A stretch of 64,000 nt of DNA from Phocaeicola salanitronis DSM 18170 (GTDB lineage: Bacteria > Bacteroidota > Bacteroidia > Bacteroidales > Bacteroidaceae), in assembly GCF_000190575.1 (NCBI RefSeq), contig NC_015164.1, positions 2,682,001-2,746,000 on the forward strand, in the 5' to 3' direction. The position numbers and the translations under genes are program-made. The notes beneath the pieces were generated by a model. It saw only the letters and a program-made list of their open reading frames with translations, made no database searches and was not told the DNA's origin. Below, one piece after another: positions 52,486-61,386 of this stretch (position 1 is its first letter; the number at the start of each line of letters is the position of its first letter).

Positions 52486-53423
52486 TTTTTTCTGCTTTTG
52501 TTATTAGAAACTGGCAGGTAATGCCTTATCCACTCGTTTACGTCGTAGGCGGCGCGGACGGATTCGGGCACTTCGGCAAGGGGGCTTTCGATGAAGGCGC
52601 GGAGCTGTTCTTCCGGGTCCTTGCCAAGGATAAAGACGTTTTGCGGACGGTAGAAATCGTAGCGCACTATCTCCGGATTATCGGTCAAGAGCTTTTTGCC
52701 GTAGAAGAGGGCTTCGAGGGGGCGGCGCGTCAGGCCGGTCTGTCCCTTCTGGCTGATGTCAATAACGCAACGCGTGCGGGCAAGGCGGTCGAGGTACTGG
52801 GGATAGGTGAGCTTCTCCGCCGGCGTGCGGGGGATAACGAAATCGCACGTGAGGCCTTCGGCTTCAAGGCGTGTGCGGAGGCGTTGCAGCGTGCCAGCGC
52901 GGTCTTTGGGCAGGCCGCAGAAGAAGCAATCGGAGTCGATGTTGTCGGGCTGGTGTTCGGGATAGCGGAAGTATTGTCCTGTACATGCCATTCCGTAGCG
53001 TTCCGCCTCGCAGGGGTCGAAGCTCGTCAGGCGGTATCCGAGGGCGCGGATGGCTTGCAGTTCTTCGGCAGGACGGCGGAAGGTGGTGCCGACGGGGTTG
53101 CAATAGTAAATGTAGCAGGGCACTCCCTCGGGCAGGTAAGGGCGGATGGCGCGAAGCACCCGCACGTTGCACGCTTCGTAAATCAGGATGGCATCGCCCG
53201 CCTCGGCATGGATAATCCGGTCGAAGTATTTTTTCGGAAACCAATAATATAAGATTCGTTTGGGCAAGGGGATGCGTCCGGCGAGCAGGCTTCGGGTGAT
53301 TCCTTTGAACCGTCCGGAGGGATAGCGCAGGAAGTCGGGCAGCATCACGATGTGCTGCCTCACTTCGGGCTTCAAGCCTTCGAAGATTTCAAGCGGGGGG
53401 CTTACTACGTAAAGGGTGCTCAT
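52464..53423 (-). CDS. Putative glycosyltransferase (GT-B-like)
   Basis: A 319-residue protein without signal peptide. The C-terminal half has donor-site features: Y-L-D-R-L-A-R-T-R-C-V-I-D-I-S-Q-K-G-Q-T-G-L-T-R-R-P-L-E-A-L-F-Y-G-K-K-L-L-T at about residues 215-250, which matches the E-A-L-x-x-G-K-P-L pattern of GT-B enzymes acting on LPS. The N-terminal half has weak Rossmann-like strands (I-L-I-Y-E-A near 79). Its 3' end overlaps the toxin-antitoxin promoter, which suggests the cassette inserted just behind it. Specific function unknown. Confidence 0.65.
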   Translation of the reverse strand: MSTLYVVSPPLEIFEGLKPEVRQHIVMLPDFLRYPSGRFKGITRSLLAGRIPLPKRILYYWFPKKYFDRIIHAEAGDAILIYEACNVRVLRAIRPYLPEGVPCYIYYCNPVGTTFRRPAEELQAIRALGYRLTSFDPCEAERYGMACTGQYFRYPEHQPDNIDSDCFFCGLPKDRAGTLQRLRTRLEAEGLTCDFVIPRTPAEKLTYPQYLDRLARTRCVIDISQKGQTGLTRRPLEALFYGKKLLTDNPEIVRYDFYRPQNVFILGKDPEEQLRAFIESPLAEVPESVRAAYDVNEWIRHYLPVSNNKSRKNLQLCDL

Positions 53424-53433
53424 GGAGTATGTT

Positions 53434-53516
53434 GAAACGCAGATTAACGCGGATTATTTTTATTTGGTTTCGCCCATTGTCACGATGGACTACAAATCTG
53501 GCGTGATAAAAGATTC
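53434..53516. repeat. Class A half element and class E fragment
   Basis: GAAACGCAGATTAACGCGG at 53434-53452 is a left class A arm without a partner. A degenerate class E arm (ACAAATCTGGCGTGATAAAA) follows at 53491-53510, recalling the hairpins at 5800-5912. It lies between the glycosyltransferase and the AT-rich membrane protein gene. Confidence 0.65.
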
Positions 53517-53523
53517 TTTCAGG

Positions 53524-54273
53524 TTAAGTTTTGCTTTTATGATATTTTTCAATTACTTTCTTCTTTATATCATTTGCTTGTTTTTCTGCTGAAAATGAAA
53601 GTCTTAAAAAAACAGCAGCTAATACAATACATAATATACAGATTCCTGTTAGGAAAGGAACGGAATTGGTAAATTCATAATAATATAATATTAACGGTAT
53701 GAATATCGAACTTATCATAGCGGTAAACGTTCCTATTGCATAATTTTTATCGCGACTTATATATTTTGTATATATTATATCATGTTTGAGTAAGTTTTCT
53801 ATTTCTTCTTTTTCTTGTTGCTGTTTTTGCCATTTATCTTTCTGTTCTTTCTCTTGTTGGCTTTCATATTCAAAGTTTAATACTTTCTTTTGAAGATATT
53901 CGTTAAGTTCATTTAATGTCTTTGGTAAAAAAATCATTGCATTACTTTCATCAATCATAAAACAACATTCTTTTGTACCATCCATTTGCAGGGCAAGGAC
54001 AATATCATCCATGAACAATGGATGGAACATATAACTATTTCCCATAATAGAAATAAGCAATGTCCGATTTTCTTTGATATATTGCCATGATCCTTCTATT
54101 ACTCGTCCATTAACAGAATCAAGTAAAGTTCCATCTTTTTGAAATATATAAACTTCCTTTATGCCAGTATCATTGAACACCAACCACGATTTATTGTATA
54201 AAGCAGCTTTAGCATCTAGCGTTTCATTAATTTGTTTCAGGCTATCTAAAATACTTAGGATATAAGTTTTCAT
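53524..54273 (-). CDS. AT-rich membrane protein of unknown function
   Basis: A 249-residue protein I do not recognise. The ATG at 54273 is chosen over a TTG two codons earlier. The first 130 residues are soluble with beta-like segments (V-Y-I-F-Q-K-D-G-T-L-L-D-S and S-W-Q-Y-I-K-E-N-R-T-L). A charged coiled-coil-like stretch rich in Gln, Glu and Lys covers about 137-162. Two transmembrane helices lie at about 182-200 and 206-224, then a basic tail. Codon use is strongly A/T-biased compared with its polysaccharide neighbours, a sign of separate acquisition. Confidence 0.65.
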   Translation of the reverse strand: MKTYILSILDSLKQINETLDAKAALYNKSWLVFNDTGIKEVYIFQKDGTLLDSVNGRVIEGSWQYIKENRTLLISIMGNSYMFHPLFMDDIVLALQMDGTKECCFMIDESNAMIFLPKTLNELNEYLQKKVLNFEYESQQEKEQKDKWQKQQQEKEEIENLLKHDIIYTKYISRDKNYAIGTFTAMISSIFIPLILYYYEFTNSVPFLTGICILCIVLAAVFLRLSFSAEKQANDIKKKVIEKYHKSKT

Positions 54274-54393
54274 AGGCAATCACAGATTAAAAACAGTACA
54301 ATATTCGGGAAAAATAATGATAAAAACAAATAATTGAAAAATCTTTTTAGCTTAAGTATTCTGCCTGCGATGCGATGAACAAACGTTTTACAT

Positions 54394-55842
54394 CTATTTC
54401 CTTTTTAACAGGTAATCGATGCATTCTTGCAGGATTTCGGCACGGGCAAGCTTCATGACGAGGAAATAGCATGCGGCGGCTATGAGGATTTTCGTGAGGA
54501 AAGTGACGGGGAGCGGGCCTCCGATGCCTTGCGATGCGCTCCAGCCCGCGGCACATGCCACGAGAGCGGTAAGGAGGAAAGGAAGCAGGTCGAGTAGTAA
54601 GGCTTTTACTTTTAGTCCGATGAACCGCCGGGCAAAGCCTTGCCACACGAACAGCCATACGATGTTGAGGCACACGTTCACGACCACCATTGCGTAGATG
54701 CTTCCGCCCAGTTGTATTAATACTAAGACGGTGAGGAGCTGGAGCACGACTTGTGCGATGATATTTCCCATATAGATGTCCGATTTCCCCTGGCTGATGA
54801 TGAGGCTGGAGAAGAGGGTGTTGAGGGGAACGAAGGCACCTCCGATGCAGAGCAATTGCATCAAGGGGATACTGCCTGTCCACTTTTCGCCTACGGTCAG
54901 GAGAATCAGCTCGTGTGTCACGATAGAGAGTCCGAACATCGCCGGAAAAGCAAGGAAGGCACAGAAGCGGAGTATCTTGCGGAATACGCGCAGGGAGCGT
55001 TCGCGGTCGTCGCTGATGCTTGCCAGTACAGGTTGTGCCACGCTGCCCATCATTCCTGTAATAAATTGATGCCCCGTGGCGTTCCATTTATTGGCTTGGT
55101 TATAATTGCCCACCGCTTGTGGGTTGAAGTATTTTCCCAGTATGACCGAAAGCAGGTTGTTGTTCAGCTGGTTGGCGATGTTTGTTATTAGGAGCTTGCT
55201 GCTGAAAGCGAAGAGCGGCTTCAGCGGGCGGAAATCAATCCGGAACGTAGGGCGCCACGGCGAGAAATACCAGCTGCATATTGTCACGACAATCAGGTAT
55301 GTAAGGCTTTGTGTGGCGATGCCCCAGTAGGAAAATCCGTGGTAGGCAAGCGTGATGCCCAAACATCCCGATAGGATGTGGGCGATGATGCCCGAAAGTG
55401 CCTGCTGGCGTACCTTCAGATTGCGGAAAAGATAAGCTCCTTGCGCCGTGCCCAGGCTGGCAATAGGAATGGCAAGAAAGCAATAACGCGCCAACGGGAT
55501 AAGGGCAGGTTCATGATAAAAACGGGCTATCAGCGGGGCGCAAAAGAACAATACGAGGTAGGCACACACGCCGATGCCGAGGCTGCACCAGAATACGGCG
55601 TTATAGTCTTCGTGCCGGATGTGCTTCACGTTTGCCAGTGCGGCACGGAAGCCGCTTTCCTGCAATGAGTTCCCGATAAGGGTAAAGACGGTGAGCATCC
55701 CCACCATGCCGTACTCCGCCGGTCCGAGCATCCGCCCCAGGATGATGCCGAATACGAGCACGAGCAATTGCTGGGCACCGTTGTTAACGGCTCCCCAGAA
55801 TAGTCCTTTCGCGGTCTTTTCCTTTAATGATTGTTCGGGCAT
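54394..55842 (-). CDS. Wzx-like polysaccharide flippase (MOP/PST superfamily)
   Basis: A 482-residue integral membrane protein with about 12-14 predicted helices. Family features include the N-terminal S-L-K-E-K-T-A-K-G-L-F-W-G-A-V-N-N-G-A-Q-Q and L-G-P-A-E-Y-G-M-V-G-M, as in WzxC/TuaB-type exporters. It moves lipid-linked oligosaccharide units across the inner membrane. As the only transport gene among these glycosyltransferases it defines the region as a surface-polysaccharide locus. No polymerase (Wzy) or initiating sugar-phosphate transferase is recognised in the window, so the locus is incomplete here. The start M-P-E-Q-S is an ATG. Confidence 0.9.
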   Translation of the reverse strand: MPEQSLKEKTAKGLFWGAVNNGAQQLLVLVFGIILGRMLGPAEYGMVGMLTVFTLIGNSLQESGFRAALANVKHIRHEDYNAVFWCSLGIGVCAYLVLFFCAPLIARFYHEPALIPLARYCFLAIPIASLGTAQGAYLFRNLKVRQQALSGIIAHILSGCLGITLAYHGFSYWGIATQSLTYLIVVTICSWYFSPWRPTFRIDFRPLKPLFAFSSKLLITNIANQLNNNLLSVILGKYFNPQAVGNYNQANKWNATGHQFITGMMGSVAQPVLASISDDRERSLRVFRKILRFCAFLAFPAMFGLSIVTHELILLTVGEKWTGSIPLMQLLCIGGAFVPLNTLFSSLIISQGKSDIYMGNIIAQVVLQLLTVLVLIQLGGSIYAMVVVNVCLNIVWLFVWQGFARRFIGLKVKALLLDLLPFLLTALVACAAGWSASQGIGGPLPVTFLTKILIAAACYFLVMKLARAEILQECIDYLLKRK

Positions 55843-55860
55843 ATTGCAAGATTAAAAGAT

Positions 55861-55935
55861 GAAACACAGATTAACGCAGATTAGCGCGGATTTTTATTTT
55901 TAGAATCTGCGAAAATCTGCGTTAATCTGCGTTTC
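55861..55935. repeat. Class A palindromic hairpin
   Basis: Arms 55861-55892 and 55904-55935, each three units of the type CGCAGATTNN, pair over most of 32 positions with an 11-base loop. It fills the 105-base gap between metG (3' end) and the flippase gene start. Confidence 0.88.
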
Positions 55936-55947
55936 AAGATAAAAAGA

Positions 55948-57990
55948 TTACTTCACTTCGCTACCCGGCTTCACTTCGCGCAAGACGGAAGTGACCGCCA
56001 GCGAGCCGTCGAAGTTTTCGGCACTCAATATCATGCCTTCGCTCACTAAGCCGTTCTTGAACTGGCGCGGGGCGAGGTTGGCGATGAACAATACCTGCTT
56101 GCCTACCAATTCTTCGGGTTTGTAGTGCTGGGCGATGCCGCTCACGATGGTGCGGTTTTCCAGCCCGTCGGCTATCTTGAATTTCAAGAGTTTTTTCATC
56201 TTAGGCACGTTCTCGCATTCCAGCACTGTGCCTACGCGGATGTCCAGCTTGTCGAAGTCCTCGATGCTAACGGTCGGCTTCACGGGGTTTGCCTTGTAGG
56301 CGGCAGCTTCGTTCGCCTTCTTGGTGGCAAGCAGCTTGTCCACTTGTGCCTGGATGACATCGTCTTCTATCTTTTCGAAGAGCAGTTCCGCCTTGTTCAG
56401 GGCGTGTCCGGCTTCCAGCAGGTCGGTGCGTCCCAGTTGTTCCCAGCTGAAGGTTTCCATGTTCAGCATCTTGCGGAGCTTTTCGGAGCTGAAAGGCAAG
56501 AACGGTTCGAAGGCGATAGAAAGGTTTGCTACCAGTTGCAGGGCGATGTTGAGGATGGTTGCCACACGGTCCATATCCGTCTTTGCCAGCTTCCACGGTT
56601 CGGTGTCGGCAAGGTATTTGTTGCCGATGCGGGCAAGGTTCATTGCCTCCTTCTGTGCATCGCGGAACTTGAATACGTCAAGCAGTTTTTCTACCTGGGC
56701 TTTTACGTCTGCAAATTCCTGCAGGGTTGCCCGGTCGTAATCGTTCAGTTCTCCGCAGGCAGGAACCTTGCCTTCAAAATATTTGTGGGTCAGCACGAGG
56801 GCACGGTTCACGAAGTTTCCGTATACGGCTACCAGTTCATTATTATTACGTGCCTGGAAGTCCTTCCATGTAAAGTCATTGTCCTTTGTTTCCGGAGCGT
56901 TGGCGGTGAGTACGTAGCGCAATACGTCCTGTTTGCCGGGGAAGTCCTGCAGGTATTCGTGGAGCCATACCGCCCAGTTGCGTGAGGTGGATATCTTGTC
57001 GCCTTCCAGATTCAGGAACTCGTTTGCCGGCACGTTGTCGGGCAGGATGTAGCTGCCTTCCGCCTTCAGCATGGCGGGGAACACGATGCAGTGGAACACG
57101 ATGTTGTCCTTTCCGATAAAGTGTACGAGGCGTGTTTCGGGGTCTTTCCACCATTTCTCCCATGAGTCGGGCAGCAATTCCTTAGTGTTCGAGATGTAGC
57201 CGATAGGTGCGTCAAACCATACGTAGAGCACCTTTCCTTCGGCTCCCTCTACCGGAACGGGGATACCCCAGTCAAGGTCACGGCTTACGGCACGCGGCTG
57301 AAGTCCCATGTCGAGCCACGACTTGCACTGGCCGTACACGTTGGGGCGCCATTCCTTGTGGTCTTCCAGAATCCACTGGCGCAGCCATGCCTCGTGCTTG
57401 TTGAGCGGCAGGTACCAGTGCTTGGTTTCCTTCATTACCGGCTGGCTTCCGCTGATGGCACTCTTCGGGTTGATAAGTTCGGTAGGCGAGAGCGTGGAAC
57501 CGCACTTCTCGCACTGGTCGCCGTAAGCGCCCTCGGCGTGGCAACGCGGACATTCGCCCGTGATGTAGCGGTCGGCAAGGAAGGTCTTTGCTTCCTCGTC
57601 GTAGTATTGCATTGAGGTCTTTTCTACGAACTCGCCTTTGTCGTAAAGGGTACGGAAGAATGCCGATGCCGTGTCGTGGTGCACTTTCGAAGTGGTACGT
57701 CCGTACACATCGAACGAGATGCCGAACTCCTTGAACGAGTCGCGGATGAGCGTGTGATAGCGGTCCACGATGTCCTGCGGCGTGCATCCTTCCTTCTTGG
57801 CGCGGATGGTGATGGGCACGCCGTGCTCGTCCGAGCCTCCGATAAATAATACCTCTTCTTTCTTCAGGCGCAGGTAGCGCACGTAGATGTCGGCAGGCAC
57901 ATATACGCCCGCCAGGTGTCCGATGTGGACCGGTCCGTTGGCGTAAGGCAATGCCGAGGTGACAGTAGTCCGTTTGAATTTCTTTTCCAT
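55948..57990 (-). CDS. metG: Methionyl-tRNA synthetase
   Basis: A 680-residue class Ia synthetase. [10 protein letters not shown] at about residues 16-25 contains the HIGH motif. The zinc knuckle C-P-R-C plus C-E-K-C is at about 146-162, G-G-S-D-E-H-G at about 51-57, and the KMSKS-equivalent K-I-S-T-S-R near 335. A C-terminal EMAP-II/Trbp111-like tRNA-binding domain covers about residues 575-680 ([26 protein letters not shown]), which supports dimerisation and tRNA capture. Intact. It has its own leftward -7 element at 58029-58036. Confidence 0.98.
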   Translation of the reverse strand: MEKKFKRTTVTSALPYANGPVHIGHLAGVYVPADIYVRYLRLKKEEVLFIGGSDEHGVPITIRAKKEGCTPQDIVDRYHTLIRDSFKEFGISFDVYGRTTSKVHHDTASAFFRTLYDKGEFVEKTSMQYYDEEAKTFLADRYITGECPRCHAEGAYGDQCEKCGSTLSPTELINPKSAISGSQPVMKETKHWYLPLNKHEAWLRQWILEDHKEWRPNVYGQCKSWLDMGLQPRAVSRDLDWGIPVPVEGAEGKVLYVWFDAPIGYISNTKELLPDSWEKWWKDPETRLVHFIGKDNIVFHCIVFPAMLKAEGSYILPDNVPANEFLNLEGDKISTSRNWAVWLHEYLQDFPGKQDVLRYVLTANAPETKDNDFTWKDFQARNNNELVAVYGNFVNRALVLTHKYFEGKVPACGELNDYDRATLQEFADVKAQVEKLLDVFKFRDAQKEAMNLARIGNKYLADTEPWKLAKTDMDRVATILNIALQLVANLSIAFEPFLPFSSEKLRKMLNMETFSWEQLGRTDLLEAGHALNKAELLFEKIEDDVIQAQVDKLLATKKANEAAAYKANPVKPTVSIEDFDKLDIRVGTVLECENVPKMKKLLKFKIADGLENRTIVSGIAQHYKPEELVGKQVLFIANLAPRQFKNGLVSEGMILSAENFDGSLAVTSVLREVKPGSEVK

Positions 57991-58028
57991 ATAGCGTATG
58001 TTTTTTCTTTGATTTCGAATAACGCCTG

Positions 58029-58057
58029 CAAAGATACGTTTTTTTTCCGTATGTTTG
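58029..58057. promoter_or_regulatory. Divergent -7 elements for metG and the TonB-fold lipoprotein gene
   Basis: CAAAGATA at 58029-58036 reads TATCTTTG leftward toward metG (ATG at 57990). TATGTTTG at 58050-58057 reads rightward toward the ATG at 58082. The two core promoters must overlap within about 60 bases. Confidence 0.6.
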
Positions 58058-58081
58058 CAGAAACCAAAACCTTATGTGCGT

Positions 58082-58600
58082 ATGAAACCGATAATAGGTT
58101 TAGTGCTGCTTGCCTTGGCGGCTTGCGGAGGACAGCAGAAGACCGAAAGTCCGCTTGCGGCTGAAACCGATACGGTACAGGTAAAGGAACCGGACAAAGA
58201 ACCGATAACCTTGGAGCGTGAGACCGAAAAGCCGGTTTATGACATGATAGAAGGAGATACGGTCTACAGATATGCGGACAGCGGGCCGGAGTTTTCCATT
58301 CCTAAGCCTTACGGCTCGGAATATAGCACGGGCTTGGAACACTACATACAAGAAGCCGTGAAGGACATCCACATCGGCGAAGGCATCTCTGTGGTTTCTT
58401 TTGTGGTCAATAAAATGGGATTGCCTTGTCACGTCATCCTCGCAAGGTCGGCAAAGGTATTTGCGCCTGATGCCCGTTCATACCGCCAAATGGATTCCAT
58501 TGCTTGCGAGGTGGTCCGCAACCTGCCTTACTTCATCCCCGCCAGCCTTAACGGGGAGGCGGTCAACTATCTGATAGGAGTAGCGGTAAGGTTTAAATAA
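58082..58600 (+). CDS. Lipoprotein with TonB C-terminal-like domain
   Basis: A 172-residue predicted lipoprotein. The ATG at 58082 gives a short signal with lipobox A-A-C (Cys15); an upstream TTG in frame lies in the promoter and is rejected. A polar, charged linker (about 20-70) is followed by a TonB-CTD-like domain: I-S-V-V-S-F-V-V-N-K-M-G-L-P-C-H-V-I-L-A-R-S near residues 99-120, then V-V-R-N-L-P-Y-F-I-P-A-S-L-N-G-E-A-V-N near 148, the V-x-x-M-P-x-W-x-P-G-x-x-x-G-x-x-V-type pattern of TonB domains. Without a transmembrane anchor it is not a classical TonB. Its role is unknown. Confidence 0.75.
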   Translation: MKPIIGLVLLALAACGGQQKTESPLAAETDTVQVKEPDKEPITLERETEKPVYDMIEGDTVYRYADSGPEFSIPKPYGSEYSTGLEHYIQEAVKDIHIGEGISVVSFVVNKMGLPCHVILARSAKVFAPDARSYRQMDSIACEVVRNLPYFIPASLNGEAVNYLIGVAVRFK

Positions 58601-59006
58601 ATGTGGTTGTTTTGAAGATTGCTTGTAGAGGCGTTGTTCGATGCGGACGGTCGTTTCAGAAGTTTTCATAGGCTGAAACTTTAGTTTTCACTTGTAGAAA
58701 CTATGGTTTTTACTTGTGAAAACCTTAGTTTCAGAAGCTGTTTTGAATTTATCGTGCGATGATTTGGGATGAGTTTTTGAGGCATTTTCGCTTGTGTGAT
58801 GAGGAAGATAGCGGGCTATCTGACGAAGAACAGGAGCGAAAAGGACCAAAAAATCGCCCAAAGCACACACGAAAACGAACACATCAAGCCAAGAAAAACT
58901 TTTTGGAGAAATTCAAAACAGCTTCTCAGCTTGATTTGATTATTTGAAACTTTAATTGGGCGATTTAACGGGGCTGTATGAAATGGCGTTATGTTCGGCA
59001 GGGAGG
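58601..59006. other. Gene-free stretch with GTTTCAG repeats and an 18-bp inverted repeat
   Basis: Degenerate GAAACTNTAGTTTT-type repeats cover 58659-58735, including GTTTCAG/CTGAAAC arms at 58660-58684. An 18-bp perfect inverted repeat (AGAAGCTGTTTTGAATTT) has arms at 58733-58750 and 58909-58926. A 62-codon open frame at 58759-58947, rich in Lys and Glu, lies mostly inside it but has no recognisable feature. A shorter inverted pair (TGGGCGATTT) is at 58852-58861 and 58957-58966. Confidence 0.7.
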
Positions 59007-59909
59007 TCATCCTTTCCGCTGCACGATACGCGCTCCGGCAGGCACGCTTTCCGTCACCCAGATGTTGCCGCCGATGGTAGCTCCGCGCCCTATCGTGATG
59101 CGTCCCAAAATCGTGGCGTTGGAATAGACGATGACGTCGTCTTCCAGAATGGGGTGGCGGGGGATGCCTTTAATCGGGTTCCCGTGTTCGTCGAGGGGGA
59201 AGCTCTTTGCGCCCAGCGTTACGCCCTGATAGAGTTTCACATTGTTACCGATGATGCACGTGGCTCCGATTACCACGCCCGTACCGTGGTCGATGGTGAA
59301 ATGGCTTCCTATTTTGGCTCCGGGATGGATGTCGATGCCCGTTTCCGAGTGTGCCATTTCGGTGATGATGCGGGGGATGAGCGGGACGTTCAGCGTATGC
59401 AGCTCGTGGGCGATGCGGTAATTGGTAAGGGCGCGGATGATGGGGTAGCAGCAGATGATTTCGCCGAAGCACGTGGCGGCAGGGTCGCCATAATAGGCGG
59501 CTTCCACGTCCGTAGCCAGCACGCGCCGAATTTCGGGCAGGCGGCTGATGAACTGCGCGGCGATGTTCTTGGCGCTTGCCTTGCAAAGGGGGGCGTCGGA
59601 CATTTCGTCCGACAGGGCATTCTCGATACCGAAGCAAAGTCCCGCCTGTATTTGCTCAGTGAGCAGGCGGAATAGTTCTTCTACGTTTACGCCGATATGG
59701 TAGCTCAGCGTGCGCCGGTGAATGGTGGAATTGCCGAAATAACCGGGAAAGAGTATTTCGCGCGCCAGCTCTACGATGCGCCGGAGCGAAGCGGCGGAGG
59801 GCAGCGGCTCGCCGTCCTTGTATTGATGGAACAGCCCGTCGTACGATTGGCTTTCGGAAAGCTCGCTTACGGCTTTGTTCAGGATAGGTGTGTAGTCAGA
59901 TGTTATCAT
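59007..59909 (-). CDS. cysE: Serine O-acetyltransferase
   Basis: A 300-residue acetyltransferase making O-acetylserine for cysteine synthesis. An N-terminal helical SAT region covers about residues 1-185. The left-handed beta-helix hexapeptide repeats begin at I-D-I-H-P-G-A-K-I-G near residue 191. They continue through F-T-I-D-H-G-T-G-V-V-I-G, with the catalytic D-H-G, and L-Y-Q-G-V-T-L-G near 230. The last coils read D-V-I-V-Y-S-N-A-T-I-L-G. The longer N-terminus resembles the EpsC-type SATs of Bacteroidetes. Start ATG at 59909. The gene stands alone between repeat-rich gaps. Confidence 0.94.
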   Translation of the reverse strand: MITSDYTPILNKAVSELSESQSYDGLFHQYKDGEPLPSAASLRRIVELAREILFPGYFGNSTIHRRTLSYHIGVNVEELFRLLTEQIQAGLCFGIENALSDEMSDAPLCKASAKNIAAQFISRLPEIRRVLATDVEAAYYGDPAATCFGEIICCYPIIRALTNYRIAHELHTLNVPLIPRIITEMAHSETGIDIHPGAKIGSHFTIDHGTGVVIGATCIIGNNVKLYQGVTLGAKSFPLDEHGNPIKGIPRHPILEDDVIVYSNATILGRITIGRGATIGGNIWVTESVPAGARIVQRKG

Positions 59910-60245
59910 GTCTTATGTTGTTTTGTATTTGGTTTCATTCTTGATGTTTCGTCACAGAGGGCGCAGGCCCCATTTTGTCCTATTATATTATATAGTCAAT
60001 CAGAAATGGATTGCGAAAAATCCGTTAATCCTTTCTATTGAACACAGAGGCACAGAGACACGGAGAAATAAATATATAGAGAAGGTAAAGACCATAGAGC
60101 CAGACTTTTACTCTGTGAACTCTGTTCTATCAAAAATAAAGCTCTGTGCCTTTGTGTCTCTGTGTTCCATTCCATTTTTCGCAAACCAATTTTGTCCTGC
60201 TCTAAAAACTCTGTGAGCCTCTGTGGTGAGATGCTTGGGAAACGT
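59910..60245. repeat. Class B palindromic element and remnants
   Basis: No gene. A class B hairpin has its left arm near 60038-60066 and its right arm near 60140-60166. Each arm is built of ACACAGAG-type octamers. The sequence just before it, 59993-60049, is nearly identical to 2496-2550 in the tyrS-dcp gap. Further CTCTGTG motifs at 60108-60123 and 60208-60226 look like decayed copies. Confidence 0.85.
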
Positions 60246-61256
60246 TTATCCGAAGCATACTCCCATGCGGCGTCCTTGCACAATCAAATCGTTGTCGGGG
60301 GTGACCAGCTTCAGCTTGCCTGCCACGTCTGCCAGCGGGACGGAAACAATATCGTCGCCTTGCAGGGAGACCATTCTTCCGAATTTGCCTTGGGCTATCA
60401 GCTCTGTAGCGTGCCCTCCCATGCGTGTGGCAAGGGTACGGTCGAAAGCCGTGGGGCTTCCTCCGCGCTGGATGTATCCCAATACCGTCTCGCGGGTCTC
60501 GAAGCCGGTTTCGTATTCGATTTCCTCGGCGATGTATTGGGCGGCTTTTTTCCCGTTCAGGGTGGGGATGCCTTCGGCTACCACTACAATCGAGTAGGGC
60601 TTGCCTTTTTTCAGCCGTTCGATGATGACATCCCCTATGTTGTGGATATTGAAAGGAAGCTCGGGAAGCAGGATGATGTCGCCTCCGCCTGCCATGCCTG
60701 AGTGCAAGGCAATCCAGCCCGCTTTATGCCCCATCACTTCGATGACCATCACGCGTTGGTGCGAGCTTGCCGTGGAATGCAGGCGGTCGATAGCCTCGGT
60801 GGCAATGCTTACCGCCGAATCGAAGCCGAACGAAATGTCGGTGCCCCACACGTCGTTATCGATTGTCTTGGGTATCATGACCACGTTTATGCCGGTTTCT
60901 GCCAGCTTTGCCGCAGTTTTCTGCGTGCCGTTCCCTCCGATGCATACCAGGCAGTCCAGCCCGTGCTTCTGAATGGTGCGCATCAATGCCGCCGGTGTGT
61001 TTTCCGGGGCTGATGCTTTCCCGCGCCGGAAAGGCTTTACCCGCGAAGTGCCCAGAACAGTCCCTCCCATTGTGAGCAGCCCGCCCAATGAGGTTTCGGT
61101 AAGCGGAGTCACTTCGTCATCGAGCAATCCGCGGAAACCGTTGTGGATGCCGTACACTTCCATTCCATAATAATTTATAGCTGTCTTGCAAACGCCTCTG
61201 ATAGTGGCGTTGATGCCGGGGCAATCGCCTCCTGCCGTCAATATCCCGATTCTCAT
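60246..61256 (-). CDS. pfkA: 6-phosphofructokinase
   Basis: A 336-residue PFK-A family kinase that phosphorylates fructose 6-phosphate at C1. The ATG at 61256 starts M-R-I-G-I-L-T-A-G-G-D-C-P-G-I-N-A; a TTG three codons earlier is rejected. The box usually G-G-D-G-S reads G-G-N-G-T-Q-K-T (about 105-112), with Gly at the position that favours ATP. The box usually P-G-T-I-D-N-D reads P-K-T-I-D-N-D-V-W-G-T-D, with the Lys seen in PPi enzymes and some atypical ATP enzymes. The phosphoryl donor is therefore ambiguous. G-G-G-D-I-I-L-L-P-E near 190 and R-E-T-V-L-G-Y-I-Q-R-G-G near 260 are intact. -7 element TAACTTTA on this strand at 61283-61290. Confidence 0.93.
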   Translation of the reverse strand: MRIGILTAGGDCPGINATIRGVCKTAINYYGMEVYGIHNGFRGLLDDEVTPLTETSLGGLLTMGGTVLGTSRVKPFRRGKASAPENTPAALMRTIQKHGLDCLVCIGGNGTQKTAAKLAETGINVVMIPKTIDNDVWGTDISFGFDSAVSIATEAIDRLHSTASSHQRVMVIEVMGHKAGWIALHSGMAGGGDIILLPELPFNIHNIGDVIIERLKKGKPYSIVVVAEGIPTLNGKKAAQYIAEEIEYETGFETRETVLGYIQRGGSPTAFDRTLATRMGGHATELIAQGKFGRMVSLQGDDIVSVPLADVAGKLKLVTPDNDLIVQGRRMGVCFG

Positions 61257-61282
61257 AACCTTCAAATTTAGTCTTCACGTGG

Positions 61283-61290
61283 TAAAGTTA
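61283..61290 (-). promoter_or_regulatory. Probable -7 element of pfkA
   Basis: TAAAGTTA reads TAACTTTA leftward, one mismatch from TAnnTTTG, 27 bases before the pfkA ATG. Confidence 0.45.
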
Positions 61291-61354
61291 TAAGAAAAAA
61301 GCGTAGATTTGTCTTTTCTAACATAAAAAATATATCACCGATAAGAGAAATGGC

Positions 61355-61362
61355 TAACTTTG
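61355..61362 (+). promoter_or_regulatory. -7 element of the GH3-family gene
   Basis: TAACTTTG, an exact TAnnTTTG match, ends 25 bases before the ATG at 61387. This argues against the in-frame TTG at 61360, which would lie inside the promoter. Confidence 0.6.
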
Positions 61363-61386
61363 CGGAGCAGAAAAATAAACAAACCA

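Noticed and set aside
54347..55087. 246-codon leftward frame overlapping the flippase gene
   Set aside because: Arg/His/Pro-rich shadow of the Wzx frame; no membrane helices or motifs.
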